Shown piece by piece: positions 33,475 to 41,867 of a stretch of 64,000 nucleotides of DNA. Every line of letters starts with the position of its first letter. Positions within the stretch are counted from its first letter, which is position 1. Location of the stretch: assembly GCF_000687145.1 (NCBI RefSeq), contig NZ_JMFG01000005.1:51596-115595 (forward strand), given 5' to 3'. The position numbers and the translations under genes are program-made. Source of the stretch: Thermoanaerobaculum aquaticum. Lineage in GTDB: Bacteria; Acidobacteriota; Thermoanaerobaculia; Thermoanaerobaculales; Thermoanaerobaculaceae. The notes beneath the pieces are model-generated. The model did not search any database. It worked only from the letters and a program-made list of their open reading frames with translations, and was not told the DNA's origin.

Positions 33475-34580
33475 GCCGCCACCTCCTGGGCAATGGCGGT
33501 GGGTGGGATCATGGCGCCCACCGAGGTCACCGTGCGCACATGGGGTGCAAGGTGCTGACCGAAGAGCAAGCGGGCCCATTGACCCTGGAGGTTTTCCTCG
33601 GCAAACACCAGCTTGCGGTAGCGGCCAAAGATGGCGTAGTACTCAGGTGGAGTGGGCCACAGGGTTTTGGGCACAAAGAGCGACACCGGGATGCCCTCCC
33701 GGCGCAAGGTCTCCACCGCATCCCGGGCGGCTTCGGCGGTGATGTCGTAAGCCACCACCAGCGTTTCCGCCCCTTCCTGCTCGTCCAGCTCGAAAAGCGC
33801 AGGGGTAAGAGATTCGACCTTACCTTGCAACCGCCGGGTGTTGGCCATGGCTTCCGGGGAGGTGTGCTGGATGATGCCCCGGCAGTCGTGGGTGGAGGCG
33901 GTGAGGCGGACCTGATGCTGCCCTTGCCCCACCGGCAGAAAAGGGGGGACCGGGACGTCGGGAGAGGGCGCGTAGGGCTGGTACGGCTCGTTTCCGTTGT
34001 AAAAAGCCCGCTCCACCGGCTTCACCGGCGGCAGCGTAGCCAGGTCCAAATCCCGCTGGGTCATGACCATTTCCTTGGAGGTCAGGAGAATCACCGGCGT
34101 GCGGGCATCCACCGCGGTTTGCAGGGCTCGGGGTGGCAAGCTCCAGCAGTCGGCAAAGTCGGAAATGCAAAACACCGGCAGGGGGTAGCCGCCGGAAATC
34201 AGCGACGCCACCAGCTGTACGTCCCCCTGCGCCCCGGCGGTGGCCGTGCCGGTGGCCGGGCCCAGGCGCTGCACCAGCACGATGACCATGGGGAGCTCCA
34301 TCATGTAAGCCATGTTGATGGACTCCACCATGAGCGCCAGCCCCGGGAAAGAGGTGGAGGTCACCGGCAGGTGCCCGGCGGCGGAAAGCCCGCTCATCCA
34401 CTGCAAAGTGGTGATCTCATCGGGGGCCGCCAGGGCTACGGGGAAGCGCTTGGAAGCGTACTGGTAAATCCAGCTCGCCGGGGTGATGGGGTAGCCCACA
34501 AACGCATCGGCACCGGCCTGCGCCAAGCTTTCGGTGATAAGCCTCGAGCCGTCCACCAATGTCCAGCGTGATTCGCTCAT
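33471..34580 (-). CDS. 2-oxoacid:ferredoxin oxidoreductase, alpha subunit
   Basis: 369 residues from ATG at 34580. Typical alpha-subunit features are GYPITPASWIYQYASKRFP, the SGLSAAGHLPVTSTSFPGLALM segment, QRLGPATGTATAGAQGD and the later carboxyl domain (TLVVAYDITAEAARDAVETLRREG). It is the pyrimidine-binding partner of the TPP subunit encoded directly downstream. The two-gene layout, with gamma fused to beta, is the less common form. A strong sigma-70 promoter lies 40-70 bases upstream. Confidence 0.9.
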   Translation of the reverse strand: MSESRWTLVDGSRLITESLAQAGADAFVGYPITPASWIYQYASKRFPVALAAPDEITTLQWMSGLSAAGHLPVTSTSFPGLALMVESINMAYMMELPMVIVLVQRLGPATGTATAGAQGDVQLVASLISGGYPLPVFCISDFADCWSLPPRALQTAVDARTPVILLTSKEMVMTQRDLDLATLPPVKPVERAFYNGNEPYQPYAPSPDVPVPPFLPVGQGQHQVRLTASTHDCRGIIQHTSPEAMANTRRLQGKVESLTPALFELDEQEGAETLVVAYDITAEAARDAVETLRREGIPVSLFVPKTLWPTPPEYYAIFGRYRKLVFAEENLQGQWARLLFGQHLAPHVRTVTSVGAMIPPTAIAQEVAA

Positions 34581-34627
34581 GTGCGTTCCGGTGTTTCCGG
34601 GCCCTTCCACCCGCCACCGGCGCCGCT

Positions 34628-34656
34628 ACTTTAAGGGCTTTCGCCGTGAGGGTCAA
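34628..34656 (-). promoter_or_regulatory. Predicted sigma-70 promoter for the 2-oxoacid oxidoreductase genes
   Basis: On the - strand TTGACC (34656-34651), 17 bases, TAAAGT (34633-34628). Start near 34621 leaves a leader of about 40 bases. One of the best-matched promoters in the window. Confidence 0.65.
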
Positions 34657-34695
34657 ATTCGCTGCTGCGAGAAGCCGCAGTCAGGAAAAGGCAGG

Positions 34696-34701
34696 TATCA
34701 T
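34696..34701 (+). promoter_or_regulatory. -10 box upstream of aroB
   Basis: TATCAT matches the consensus at five of six positions. It is followed by GGGGAGGAGAG and the GTG at 34723. No good -35 is seen at 17 bases (AGCCGC). Confidence 0.4.
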
Positions 34702-34722
34702 GCCGGGGAGGAGAGACGAGCG

Positions 34723-35820
34723 GTGCGGTGGAGCCTTCAAACCAGCCAAGGTGCGGTGGAACTGGTGGTGCAGGAGGGGGCCCTTGGGGATGTGGTTTCC
34801 CTGCTGGCCAAGGAGCTGGAGCGGGGCCGGGCTTTTGTGGTCAGCGATGAAAACGTGGCCCCCCTTTACGGCGAGGAGGTGGCCAGGAAGCTTTCCGCTC
34901 CGTTTCTGGCGCTGGTTCCCGGGGAACAGGCCAAGACCTGGGCAAGCGTTGAGGCGGTGGTGCGGTTTTTGCTTGGGCACGGGGCAGAGCGGGGGGACCT
35001 GCTGGTGGCGGTGGGGGGCGGGGTGGTCACCGATGTGGCCGGCTTTGCCGCCTCGGTTTACATGCGGGGGATTCGCTGGGTGGCGGTGCCCACCACCCTG
35101 GTGGGGATGGTGGACGCGGCCATTGGCGGTAAGACCGGCATTGACCTCCCCGAGGGGAAAAACCTGGTGGGGACCTTTTGGCAGCCGCGCATGGTGATCG
35201 CCGATCCCCTGACGCTGGCAAGCTTGCCCGAGCGGCAGCTGCGGGCAGGGCTGGGTGAGGTGATCAAGGCAGCCATGATTGCCCCATCGTCGCTTGAGCA
35301 CCTGTGGGAAGAGCAGGGAAGGCGATTGGCGGATGGGGATTTCTTGGCGGTGAGCGCGCTTTTGGCCACCGCCATGAAGGTCAAAAGCGAGGTGGTGTCG
35401 CTGGACGAGCGGGAGCAGGGAACGCGGGCTGCCCTCAACCTCGGGCACACGCTGGCCCACGCGCTGGAAGCGGCCACCGGGTACGGCTATTTCCTCCACG
35501 GGGAGGCGGTGGCCTGGGGGCTGCTTTTGGTGTTGTTGCTTGCCCAGCGCCGGGGGCTTCTGGCTTCCGTGGAAGCGGCCCGCTGGGCTTCCCGGCTGGG
35601 GGTCATGGCGCCGCTGCCGCCCATCCCGGTGAGCTGGGAGCAGGTGGTCGAGTACCTGGGCCGGGATAAAAAGCGCGCTTCCGGGGCACTCCGGTGGGTC
35701 TTGCCCCGGTTGGGGGGCGTGGTTTTGGGGGTGGAGGTGCCCCTGGCGGAGGTGCAGGCGTGCTTTGACAAGCTGCGGGAACTGCCGGAAAACGGGCCGT
35801 TTACCTCGCTTTTCTTTTAG
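34723..35820 (+). CDS. aroB: 3-dehydroquinate synthase
   Basis: Second step of the shikimate pathway: DAHP to 3-dehydroquinate, with NAD and a divalent metal. Start GTG at 34723 follows GGAGGAGAG; an earlier ATG in frame would overlap the divergent promoter region. 365 residues. Typical motifs: VGGGVVTDVAGFAASVYMRG, PTTLVGMVDAAIGGKTGID, PEGKNLVGTFWQP, the metal-ligand region NLGHTLAHALE and HGEAVAWGL. It opens the long + strand run that continues with valS 51 bases later. aroF and aroA are in other units of this window. Confidence 0.95.
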   Translation: MRWSLQTSQGAVELVVQEGALGDVVSLLAKELERGRAFVVSDENVAPLYGEEVARKLSAPFLALVPGEQAKTWASVEAVVRFLLGHGAERGDLLVAVGGGVVTDVAGFAASVYMRGIRWVAVPTTLVGMVDAAIGGKTGIDLPEGKNLVGTFWQPRMVIADPLTLASLPERQLRAGLGEVIKAAMIAPSSLEHLWEEQGRRLADGDFLAVSALLATAMKVKSEVVSLDEREQGTRAALNLGHTLAHALEAATGYGYFLHGEAVAWGLLLVLLLAQRRGLLASVEAARWASRLGVMAPLPPIPVSWEQVVEYLGRDKKRASGALRWVLPRLGGVVLGVEVPLAEVQACFDKLRELPENGPFTSLFF

Positions 35821-35871
35821 CTTCCCTTTGCTGGTGTTAGACTTTCTCTTCACCTGGCGAGGAGGTGCCAG

Positions 35872-38502
35872 TTGCGAGAGACACTCCCCACCCGCTTTGA
35901 ACCGTCGCAATTCGAAGGGAAATGGTACGCCCGCTGGGAGGCGTCCGGGGCGTTTACCCCGGAGCTGCCCTCCCAGAAACCGCCGTTTGTAATTCTCATT
36001 CCGCCCCCCAACGTCACGGGGAAGCTGCACATTGGCCACGCCCTGCAGTTCACGCTGCAGGACATCATGATCCGCTACAAGCGCATGGACGGCTACAACG
36101 CCCTCTGGCTTCCCGGCACCGACCATGCGGGCATTGCCACCCAGGTGATGGTGGAGCGGGAGCTGGCCAAGGAGGGTCTCACCCGCCACGACCTGGGGCG
36201 GGAAAAGTTCCTGGAGCGCATGTGGGCGTGGAAGCAGCAGTACGCCACCAACATCTCCAGCCAAGCCAAAGCCCTGGGCGCTTCCTGCGATTGGACCCGG
36301 GAGCGGTTCACCCTGGATCCCATGCTTTCCCGGGCGGTCATCCACGCCTTTGTGCGGCTGTACCAGGAAGGCCTGATTTACCGGGCCCACCGGCTCATCA
36401 ACTGGTGCCCGCGCTGCCTTACCGCCCTTTCCGATTTGGAGGTGGTGCACAAGGAAATCAACGGCGGCCTGTGGGATTTTGCTTACCCCGTGGAGGGGGG
36501 TGGGGAAATCGTGGTTTCCACCACCCGTCCCGAGACCATGCTGGGCGACACGGCGGTGGCCGTGCACCCCGAAGACGAGCGCTACAAGCACCTCATTGGC
36601 CGCTTCATCCGCCATCCTTTCGTGGACCGGCGGATCCCCATCATTGCCGATGCCGAGCTGGTGGACCCCAGCTTTGGCACCGGTGCGGTGAAGGTCACCC
36701 CCGCCCACGACCCCAACGACTTTGCCACCGGCGAGCGGCACAACCTGCCCAAGATCAACATCCTCACCGAGGACGGCAGGATCAACGAAAACGGCGGCCG
36801 CTTTGCCGGCCTGGACCGCTTTACCGCCCGCAAGGCGGTGCTGGAAGCGCTGGCGGAGCTGGGGTTGCGCCGGGGGGAAAAGGCCCACCGTCACGCGGTA
36901 GGGCATTGTCAACGCTGCGACACCATCCTGGAGCCCTACCTTTCCGAGCAGTGGTTCGTAAAGACCAAACCGCTGGCCGAGGTGGCGCTTTCTGCGGTGC
37001 GCAAGGGCGAAGTGCGCATCCACCCTGAGTTCTGGGTGGCCACCTACGAAAACTGGCTCACCAACATTCTGGATTGGTGCATTTCCCGCCAGCTCTGCTG
37101 GGGGCACCGCATCCCCGCTTACTACTGCCTGCAGGGGCACACTACGGTGGCGGAAACGGCCCCAGAAGCTTGCCCCCAGTGCGGTGCTCCTGTGGAGCAG
37201 GACCCGGACGTGCTGGATACCTGGTTTTCTTCAGCACTTTGGCCGCTTTCCACCCTGGGATGGCCCGAGGAAACCGAAGACCTCAAGGCTTTTTACCCCA
37301 CCCAGCTCTTGATCACGGGTTTCGACATTCTCTTCTTCTGGGTGGCCCGCATGATCATGATGGGGTACCACTTCCGCGGCCAGCCGCCGTTTTACCAGGT
37401 GCACCTCACGGGGCTGGTGCGGGATGCGCAGGGGCAAAAGATGTCCAAGACCAAGGGCAACGTCATGGACCCCTTGGACCTGGTGCACACCTACGGGGCC
37501 GACGCCGTGCGCTTCACGCTGGCCGCTTTGGCTTCTCCCGGTCGGGACCTGCCGCTGGACGCGCGGCGTATGGAAGGTTACCGGGCCTTTGCCACCAAGC
37601 TCTGGAACGCGGCGCGCTTTGTGCAGATGAACCTGGCCGGCGACGAGGGGGAGCTGGAAAGCCTGGACACCGCCGCCCTGGCCTTGCCCGAACGCTGGAT
37701 TTTGGCGGAGCTCACCGAAACCGTGGGCGCGGTGCGGGAAGCTTTGGACAGCTTCCGCTTTGACGAGGCCTGCCGCAGCTTGTACCAGTTCGTGTGGAAC
37801 GACTTTTGCGATTGGTACGTGGAGCTGGCCAAGCCCGTTCTTACCGGTACCTCCCAGGTGCGCTCCCCGCAGGTGGTGCGCACGGTGGCTCGTGGGGTGC
37901 TGCTTTCGGTGTTGAAGCTGCTGCACCCCATCATGCCCTTCATTACCGAAGAAATTGCCTCGCACCTGGGCTTTTCCGGCATGCTCATCACCGCCGCTTA
38001 CCCCCGCCCGCAGGAGGCCTGGCAGTTTGCCCGGGAGCGGGAGCTCTTCCGAACGGTGCAAGGGGTGGTGCAAGCGGTGCGTTCCTACCGTCATCTGGTG
38101 GGGCTGCCCCCCAACTCGCCGCTGTCGGTGATCCTGGAGGAGCCGGAGCCGGCGGTGGCCCAAGCTTTTTCCGAGCTGCGGGAGGAGGTCATGCGGCTGG
38201 CCTCGCTTTCGGCGCTGGAAGCGGGCGGGCCGGTGCCGGCAAGCGCGGTGCGGGATGCGGTGGGGTTTTTGCGCTTTGCCATTGTGCTGCCGGAGGGGGC
38301 CCTGGGTCCTGAGGAGAGGCAGCGGTTGGGTAAGGAGCTGACTGCCGCCCAGGAGGAACTGTCCCGGGTGAAGGCGCGGCTGGCAGATCCCGGTTTTACA
38401 AGCCGGGCGCCGGCGGAAGTGGTGGAGCAAACCCGGGCCCGGGAGCGTGAGCTCACCCACCGGCTGGAGCTTTTGGCCAAAACCCTCGGGGAAGGGGCGT
38501 GA
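35872..38502 (+). CDS. valS: Valyl-tRNA synthetase
   Basis: Class I aminoacyl-tRNA synthetase charging tRNA-Val. 876 residues, normal length. HIGH motif in PPNVTGKLHIGHALQF, KMSKS motif in GQKMSKTKGNVMDPLDL. The editing domain shows TTRPETMLGDTAVAVHP, and the carboxyl end is a coiled coil (ELTAAQEELSRVKARLAD). The start is a TTG at 35872, supported by GGAGGTG at 35861-35867; no ATG or GTG fits better. birA overlaps its stop. Confidence 0.95.
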   Translation: MRETLPTRFEPSQFEGKWYARWEASGAFTPELPSQKPPFVILIPPPNVTGKLHIGHALQFTLQDIMIRYKRMDGYNALWLPGTDHAGIATQVMVERELAKEGLTRHDLGREKFLERMWAWKQQYATNISSQAKALGASCDWTRERFTLDPMLSRAVIHAFVRLYQEGLIYRAHRLINWCPRCLTALSDLEVVHKEINGGLWDFAYPVEGGGEIVVSTTRPETMLGDTAVAVHPEDERYKHLIGRFIRHPFVDRRIPIIADAELVDPSFGTGAVKVTPAHDPNDFATGERHNLPKINILTEDGRINENGGRFAGLDRFTARKAVLEALAELGLRRGEKAHRHAVGHCQRCDTILEPYLSEQWFVKTKPLAEVALSAVRKGEVRIHPEFWVATYENWLTNILDWCISRQLCWGHRIPAYYCLQGHTTVAETAPEACPQCGAPVEQDPDVLDTWFSSALWPLSTLGWPEETEDLKAFYPTQLLITGFDILFFWVARMIMMGYHFRGQPPFYQVHLTGLVRDAQGQKMSKTKGNVMDPLDLVHTYGADAVRFTLAALASPGRDLPLDARRMEGYRAFATKLWNAARFVQMNLAGDEGELESLDTAALALPERWILAELTETVGAVREALDSFRFDEACRSLYQFVWNDFCDWYVELAKPVLTGTSQVRSPQVVRTVARGVLLSVLKLLHPIMPFITEEIASHLGFSGMLITAAYPRPQEAWQFARERELFRTVQGVVQAVRSYRHLVGLPPNSPLSVILEEPEPAVAQAFSELREEVMRLASLSALEAGGPVPASAVRDAVGFLRFAIVLPEGALGPEERQRLGKELTAAQEELSRVKARLADPGFTSRAPAEVVEQTRARERELTHRLELLAKTLGEGA

Positions 38503-39239
38503 GGGGCTGGCCCGGGGTCAATTGGGTTTGGCTTCCCGAGGTGGACTCCACCAACGCTTTGGCCGAGCGCCTCATGGATGCCTGGCTGGCCGATACCGAA
38601 GCGGCTCTGCCGCCCACCCTCATTTGTGCCGACAGCCAATGGGCGGGAAGGGGCCGAGAAGGGCGGCGCTGGCAGTCGCCCCAGGGCGGCGTTTACGCCT
38701 CGTTTCTCAGCTGGGTGCCGCTGGAAGCTCTCCCCTGGTTGCCGCTGGCGGCAGGGGTGGCGGTTTTGGCGGGGGTCAAGAAGCTGGTCCCGGGGGTGGA
38801 GAAAGCCCTCAAATGGCCCAACGACCTGGAGGTGGATCACCGCAAGCTGGGCGGCATCCTGTGCAGCAGCCGGGTGCAGGGGGATCGGGCGTGGACGGTG
38901 ACGGGCTTTGGTGTCAACGTCACCGCCGCTCCGTTGCTTCCCGGAGAGGCAAGGCAGGCGGTGAGCCTGGCCGAGCTGGGGTTTGCCGGAAGCGTTGAGC
39001 AGGCCCGCCTGGCGCTTTTCGATGCTTTCCTCGCCACGTTTCCAAGCCTCCTGTCCCACCCTGAGGAGGTGCGGCGCTCGTGGCTTTCCGCCACCATCCA
39101 CGGGCGCGGGGAAATCCTGCGGGTTCGCACCCCCGCCGGGGTGGTGCAGGGTGAGTTTTTGGACCTTTCGCCCCAGGGCCTTCTGCTGTTGCAAACCGGT
39201 TCCCGGGTGGTTACGGTAGCTTCTGGGGAAATCGCCTAA
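38499..39239 (+). CDS. birA: Biotin--[acetyl-CoA carboxylase] ligase
   Basis: Attaches biotin to the carboxyl carrier protein of biotin-dependent carboxylases. 246 residues with no amino-terminal DNA-binding domain, so it is a class I (non-repressor) ligase. The biotinyl-AMP motif GRGREGRRWQS follows the expected VDSTN segment; KWPNDLEV and KLGGILC are also present. GTG start overlaps the valS stop by four bases. coaX follows after 12 bases, a pairing of birA and coaX seen in several bacteria. Confidence 0.93.
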   Translation: MRGWPGVNWVWLPEVDSTNALAERLMDAWLADTEAALPPTLICADSQWAGRGREGRRWQSPQGGVYASFLSWVPLEALPWLPLAAGVAVLAGVKKLVPGVEKALKWPNDLEVDHRKLGGILCSSRVQGDRAWTVTGFGVNVTAAPLLPGEARQAVSLAELGFAGSVEQARLALFDAFLATFPSLLSHPEEVRRSWLSATIHGRGEILRVRTPAGVVQGEFLDLSPQGLLLLQTGSRVVTVASGEIA

Positions 39240-39251
39240 GGGAGGGTCACG

Positions 39252-40028
39252 ATGGTTCTCCTGGCCATGGATGTGGGCAACACCAACACCACCATTGGGG
39301 TTTTTCGGGAGGGGGAGCTGACCTCCAGCTTTCGCCTCACCACCGCCGCAAACCGCACGGTGGACGAGCTGGGTTTGTGGCTGCGGCAGCTTCTGGCCTG
39401 GGCCCACATTAGCCTGGACGATCTGGAAGGGGTGATCGTGGGCTCGGTGGTGCCGCCTCTGGACCCCGCACTTTCCCAGGCCATTGCCCGCTACCTGCAC
39501 GTGAAGCCGTTGTTTGTGGAGCCCGGGATCAAATCGGGCATGCCGTTGCGGGTGGAAACCCCTAGGGAGCTGGGGGCAGACCGGCTGTGCAACGCGGTGG
39601 CCGCTTACGCCGAGTACGGCGGGCCCGTGATTGTGGTGGACTTCGGCACCGCCACCACCTGGGACGTGGTTTCCGAAAAGGGTGAGTTTTTAGGTGGAAT
39701 CATTGCGCCGGGTCTGGAGATTTCCGCCGAAGCCCTGTTTTCCCGGGCGGCCAAGCTGCCGCGGGTGGAGCTGGAAGCCCCGGACCACGTCATTGGCAAA
39801 GCCACGGTGGACTCCATGCAGGCCGGTCTGGTGTTTGGCTACGTGGCTCTGGTGGAGGGGCTCACCCAGCGGGTGCTGGCCGAGGTGCCGGGGGCCAGGG
39901 TGGTGGGGACCGGCGGTCTCGCCCCGGTGCTGGCCAAGCACACCCACATCTTTGCGGCGGTGGATGGCCACCTCACCCTCAAGGGCTTGCGAATCCTGTG
40001 GGAAAAGAACCGCCCCAACCGCAAGTGA
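39252..40028 (+). CDS. coaX: Type III pantothenate kinase
   Basis: Phosphorylates pantothenate, the first committed step to CoA. 258 residues of the ASKHA fold: the phosphate loop MDVGNTNTTIGVFREG opens the chain, VDFGTATTWDVV is the second motif, and GADRLCNAVAAY and FLGGIIAPGLEISAEAL are typical. The type III enzyme is insensitive to CoA feedback. coaD is in another operon of the window. Last codons overlap the GTG of the next gene. Confidence 0.95.
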   Translation: MVLLAMDVGNTNTTIGVFREGELTSSFRLTTAANRTVDELGLWLRQLLAWAHISLDDLEGVIVGSVVPPLDPALSQAIARYLHVKPLFVEPGIKSGMPLRVETPRELGADRLCNAVAAYAEYGGPVIVVDFGTATTWDVVSEKGEFLGGIIAPGLEISAEALFSRAAKLPRVELEAPDHVIGKATVDSMQAGLVFGYVALVEGLTQRVLAEVPGARVVGTGGLAPVLAKHTHIFAAVDGHLTLKGLRILWEKNRPNRK

Positions 40029-40666
40029 GCGACGAGCTGGCCTACTACCGGGCGGTGGAGGATCACTTCTGCCGCCTGCGCGGCACTCCCTTTCTTTTTT
40101 CCCCCAAGGACTTCGCTTACCTGCGGCGGTGGTGGCAGGAGGGCATCCCCCTTTCCGCGGTGCTTCTGGCGCTGGGGGAGGTTTTTGCCAAGAAGAGGGA
40201 AAGGGGGGAAGGGCCGGTTTCCTCCCTGGCCTACTGTCGCCATGCGGTGGCGCGCTACGCCAAGCGCCTGGCCCAAGCCCGGGTGGGGGGTGAAGGGCCC
40301 AAGCCCTGGGATGTGGGCGAAGCTCTCGCTGAGCTTTGTCACCAGCTGGAAAAGGTACGCTCGCAGTTGGCTTCCCCCCGCCTGGTGCAGGTGGTTTCGG
40401 GTCTTTTGGCCACCATCCAGGCTTTGCCAAGGGATCTGCCGGCGGCGGTGCTGGCGGACATGCTGGCCGAGCTGGAGGAGCAAGCGCTGGGAGAAGCCTG
40501 GGCGGCGTTGTCCCCCGAGGAGAGGGAAGAGCTTGAGGCCCGCCTCAAGGCCGAGCTCCCCGCGGGTGCCGAGCTCTCCGGCCGGGCGTGGCAGGTGGCT
40601 ATCCTGCGGGCGGTGCGGGAGCACCTGGGTTTGCCGCGATTGGAGCTGGTCCCCCATGGAGCTTGA
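40025..40666 (+). CDS. Hypothetical helical protein between coaX and rlmD
   Basis: 213 residues, not recognised. GTG at 40025 overlaps the coaX TGA and is the only start that does not run deep into coaX. The sequence is mostly helical: YYRAVEDHFCRLRG, then DFAYLRRWWQEGIPLSAVLLALGEVFAK, reminiscent of a winged-helix or DnaD-like domain, and a second helical half with ALAELCHQLEKVRSQL and LPAAVLADMLAELEEQ. It has no signal peptide or membrane segment, so it is cytoplasmic. It overlaps rlmD at its end, so its expression is tied to the cofactor and RNA-modification genes around it. Confidence 0.6.
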   Translation: MSDELAYYRAVEDHFCRLRGTPFLFSPKDFAYLRRWWQEGIPLSAVLLALGEVFAKKRERGEGPVSSLAYCRHAVARYAKRLAQARVGGEGPKPWDVGEALAELCHQLEKVRSQLASPRLVQVVSGLLATIQALPRDLPAAVLADMLAELEEQALGEAWAALSPEEREELEARLKAELPAGAELSGRAWQVAILRAVREHLGLPRLELVPHGA

Positions 40667-41867
40667 AATAAAGACCCTGGCCTTTGGGGGGCGGGGCGTG
40701 GCCCGGCAGGGCGGCGAGGTGTGGTTCGTCAGCAACGCCCTGCCCGGAGAAAGGGTAACCGTGGCCGAGGAGCGACGGCGCCGGGGCATCGTGGAGGCCC
40801 GCACCCTGGAGGTTCTTTCCCCTTCCCCCTGGCGGGAGCCTGACCCCTGTCCCAAAGCCTTTGGGGAGTGCGGTGGCTGCGATTTGGCGCACGTAGCTGC
40901 AGGCTTTCGCGAAAAGGCGTACAAGACCTCGCTTTTGGGGGCCTTGCGGGGGGCACCGGAAGCTTTGAGGACGGCGGTGGAAGCGGCGACTTTCTTTCCT
41001 TCCCCCTGGCACTACCGGCTGCGGGGGCGCTTGCATTGGGCGCCGGAAGCTCAGGTGCTGGGGTTTTACGCGCCTTCCTCCCACCGCGTGGCTAGCCTTG
41101 AAGGCTGCCGGGTGCTTTCCCCGGGCACGCTGGCGCTCCTTCCGGCATGGGCCGAAAGCCTGAAGAACGCCAACCTCCCCGCCGGGGAGCTGGAGTTTTT
41201 GGAGGATCTGCCGGGTGAGCGCCGGCTTTTGCTTTTCCGGGGCTTGTTTTCCGGGGAGCTGCCGCGCTTGCCGGGCGTGGATGGCTTTTGGGGCATCCGC
41301 GGGCGGGGTTGGGGGCAGCGGGAGCTCACCTTAGAGCTTCCTTTGCCGCTCACCGTGCCGGTGGGCTCCTTTGTGCAGGGCAACCGCTTCCTGCTGGCCG
41401 AGCTTTGGCGCATGGTGGAAGCCCTGGTGCGGGAGGAAGGCTTTTCCCGGGTGGTGGACCTTTACGCCGGCGTAGGCTTTTTGGCCGCAGCTGCGAGGTT
41501 CGGGGGGGCGCAGGAGCTTACGGTGGTGGAAGTGTCCCCGCGGGCCGCCAGGGCCGCGCGGGCTAACCTCCCCCAGGCCCGGGTGCTTTCGATGCCGGCG
41601 GAAGCGGCGGTGGGGCAAGGGGCTCTTGTGGGTGCGGACCTGGTGATCCTGGACCCACCCCGCGGGGGTCTTTCCCCGGCCGTGCGGGAAGCGGTGGCTG
41701 CCGCTAAGCTTTCCAGCTTGCTTTACGTCTCCTGCGATCCGGCGTGCCTTGCCCGCGACGCCAAGGTGCTGGTGGACGCCGGTTTTGCGGTGCGCTGGGC
41801 CAAGCTCTTCGACCTTTTTGCCGGGACCCACCATGTGGAGCTGGCGGTCCTCTTCCGAAAAACCTGA
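40656..41867 (+). CDS. 23S rRNA (uracil-C5)-methyltransferase, RlmD/RumA family
   Basis: SAM-dependent methyltransferase that makes 5-methyluridine in rRNA (or tRNA). 403 residues from ATG at 40656. An amino-terminal TRAM-like domain (GGRGVARQGGEVWFVSNALPGE) precedes the iron-sulphur cysteines C65, C72 and C75 (CPKAFGECGGC), with a fourth probably in LEGCRVLSP. The SAM motif is VVDLYAGVGFLAAAA, and the catalytic Cys is in LYVSCDPACLARD. It could be RlmD or RlmC; TrmA is less likely because of the cluster cysteines. The ComEC gene begins before its end. Confidence 0.85.
   Translation: MELEIKTLAFGGRGVARQGGEVWFVSNALPGERVTVAEERRRRGIVEARTLEVLSPSPWREPDPCPKAFGECGGCDLAHVAAGFREKAYKTSLLGALRGAPEALRTAVEAATFFPSPWHYRLRGRLHWAPEAQVLGFYAPSSHRVASLEGCRVLSPGTLALLPAWAESLKNANLPAGELEFLEDLPGERRLLLFRGLFSGELPRLPGVDGFWGIRGRGWGQRELTLELPLPLTVPVGSFVQGNRFLLAELWRMVEALVREEGFSRVVDLYAGVGFLAAAARFGGAQELTVVEVSPRAARAARANLPQARVLSMPAEAAVGQGALVGADLVILDPPRGGLSPAVREAVAAAKLSSLLYVSCDPACLARDAKVLVDAGFAVRWAKLFDLFAGTHHVELAVLFRKT

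Noticed and set aside
34681..37140. 819-codon open frame on the - strand opposite aroB and valS
   Set aside because: Low-complexity His, Gly and Pro-rich product typical of antisense frames in GC-rich genes; both + strand genes have all catalytic motifs.
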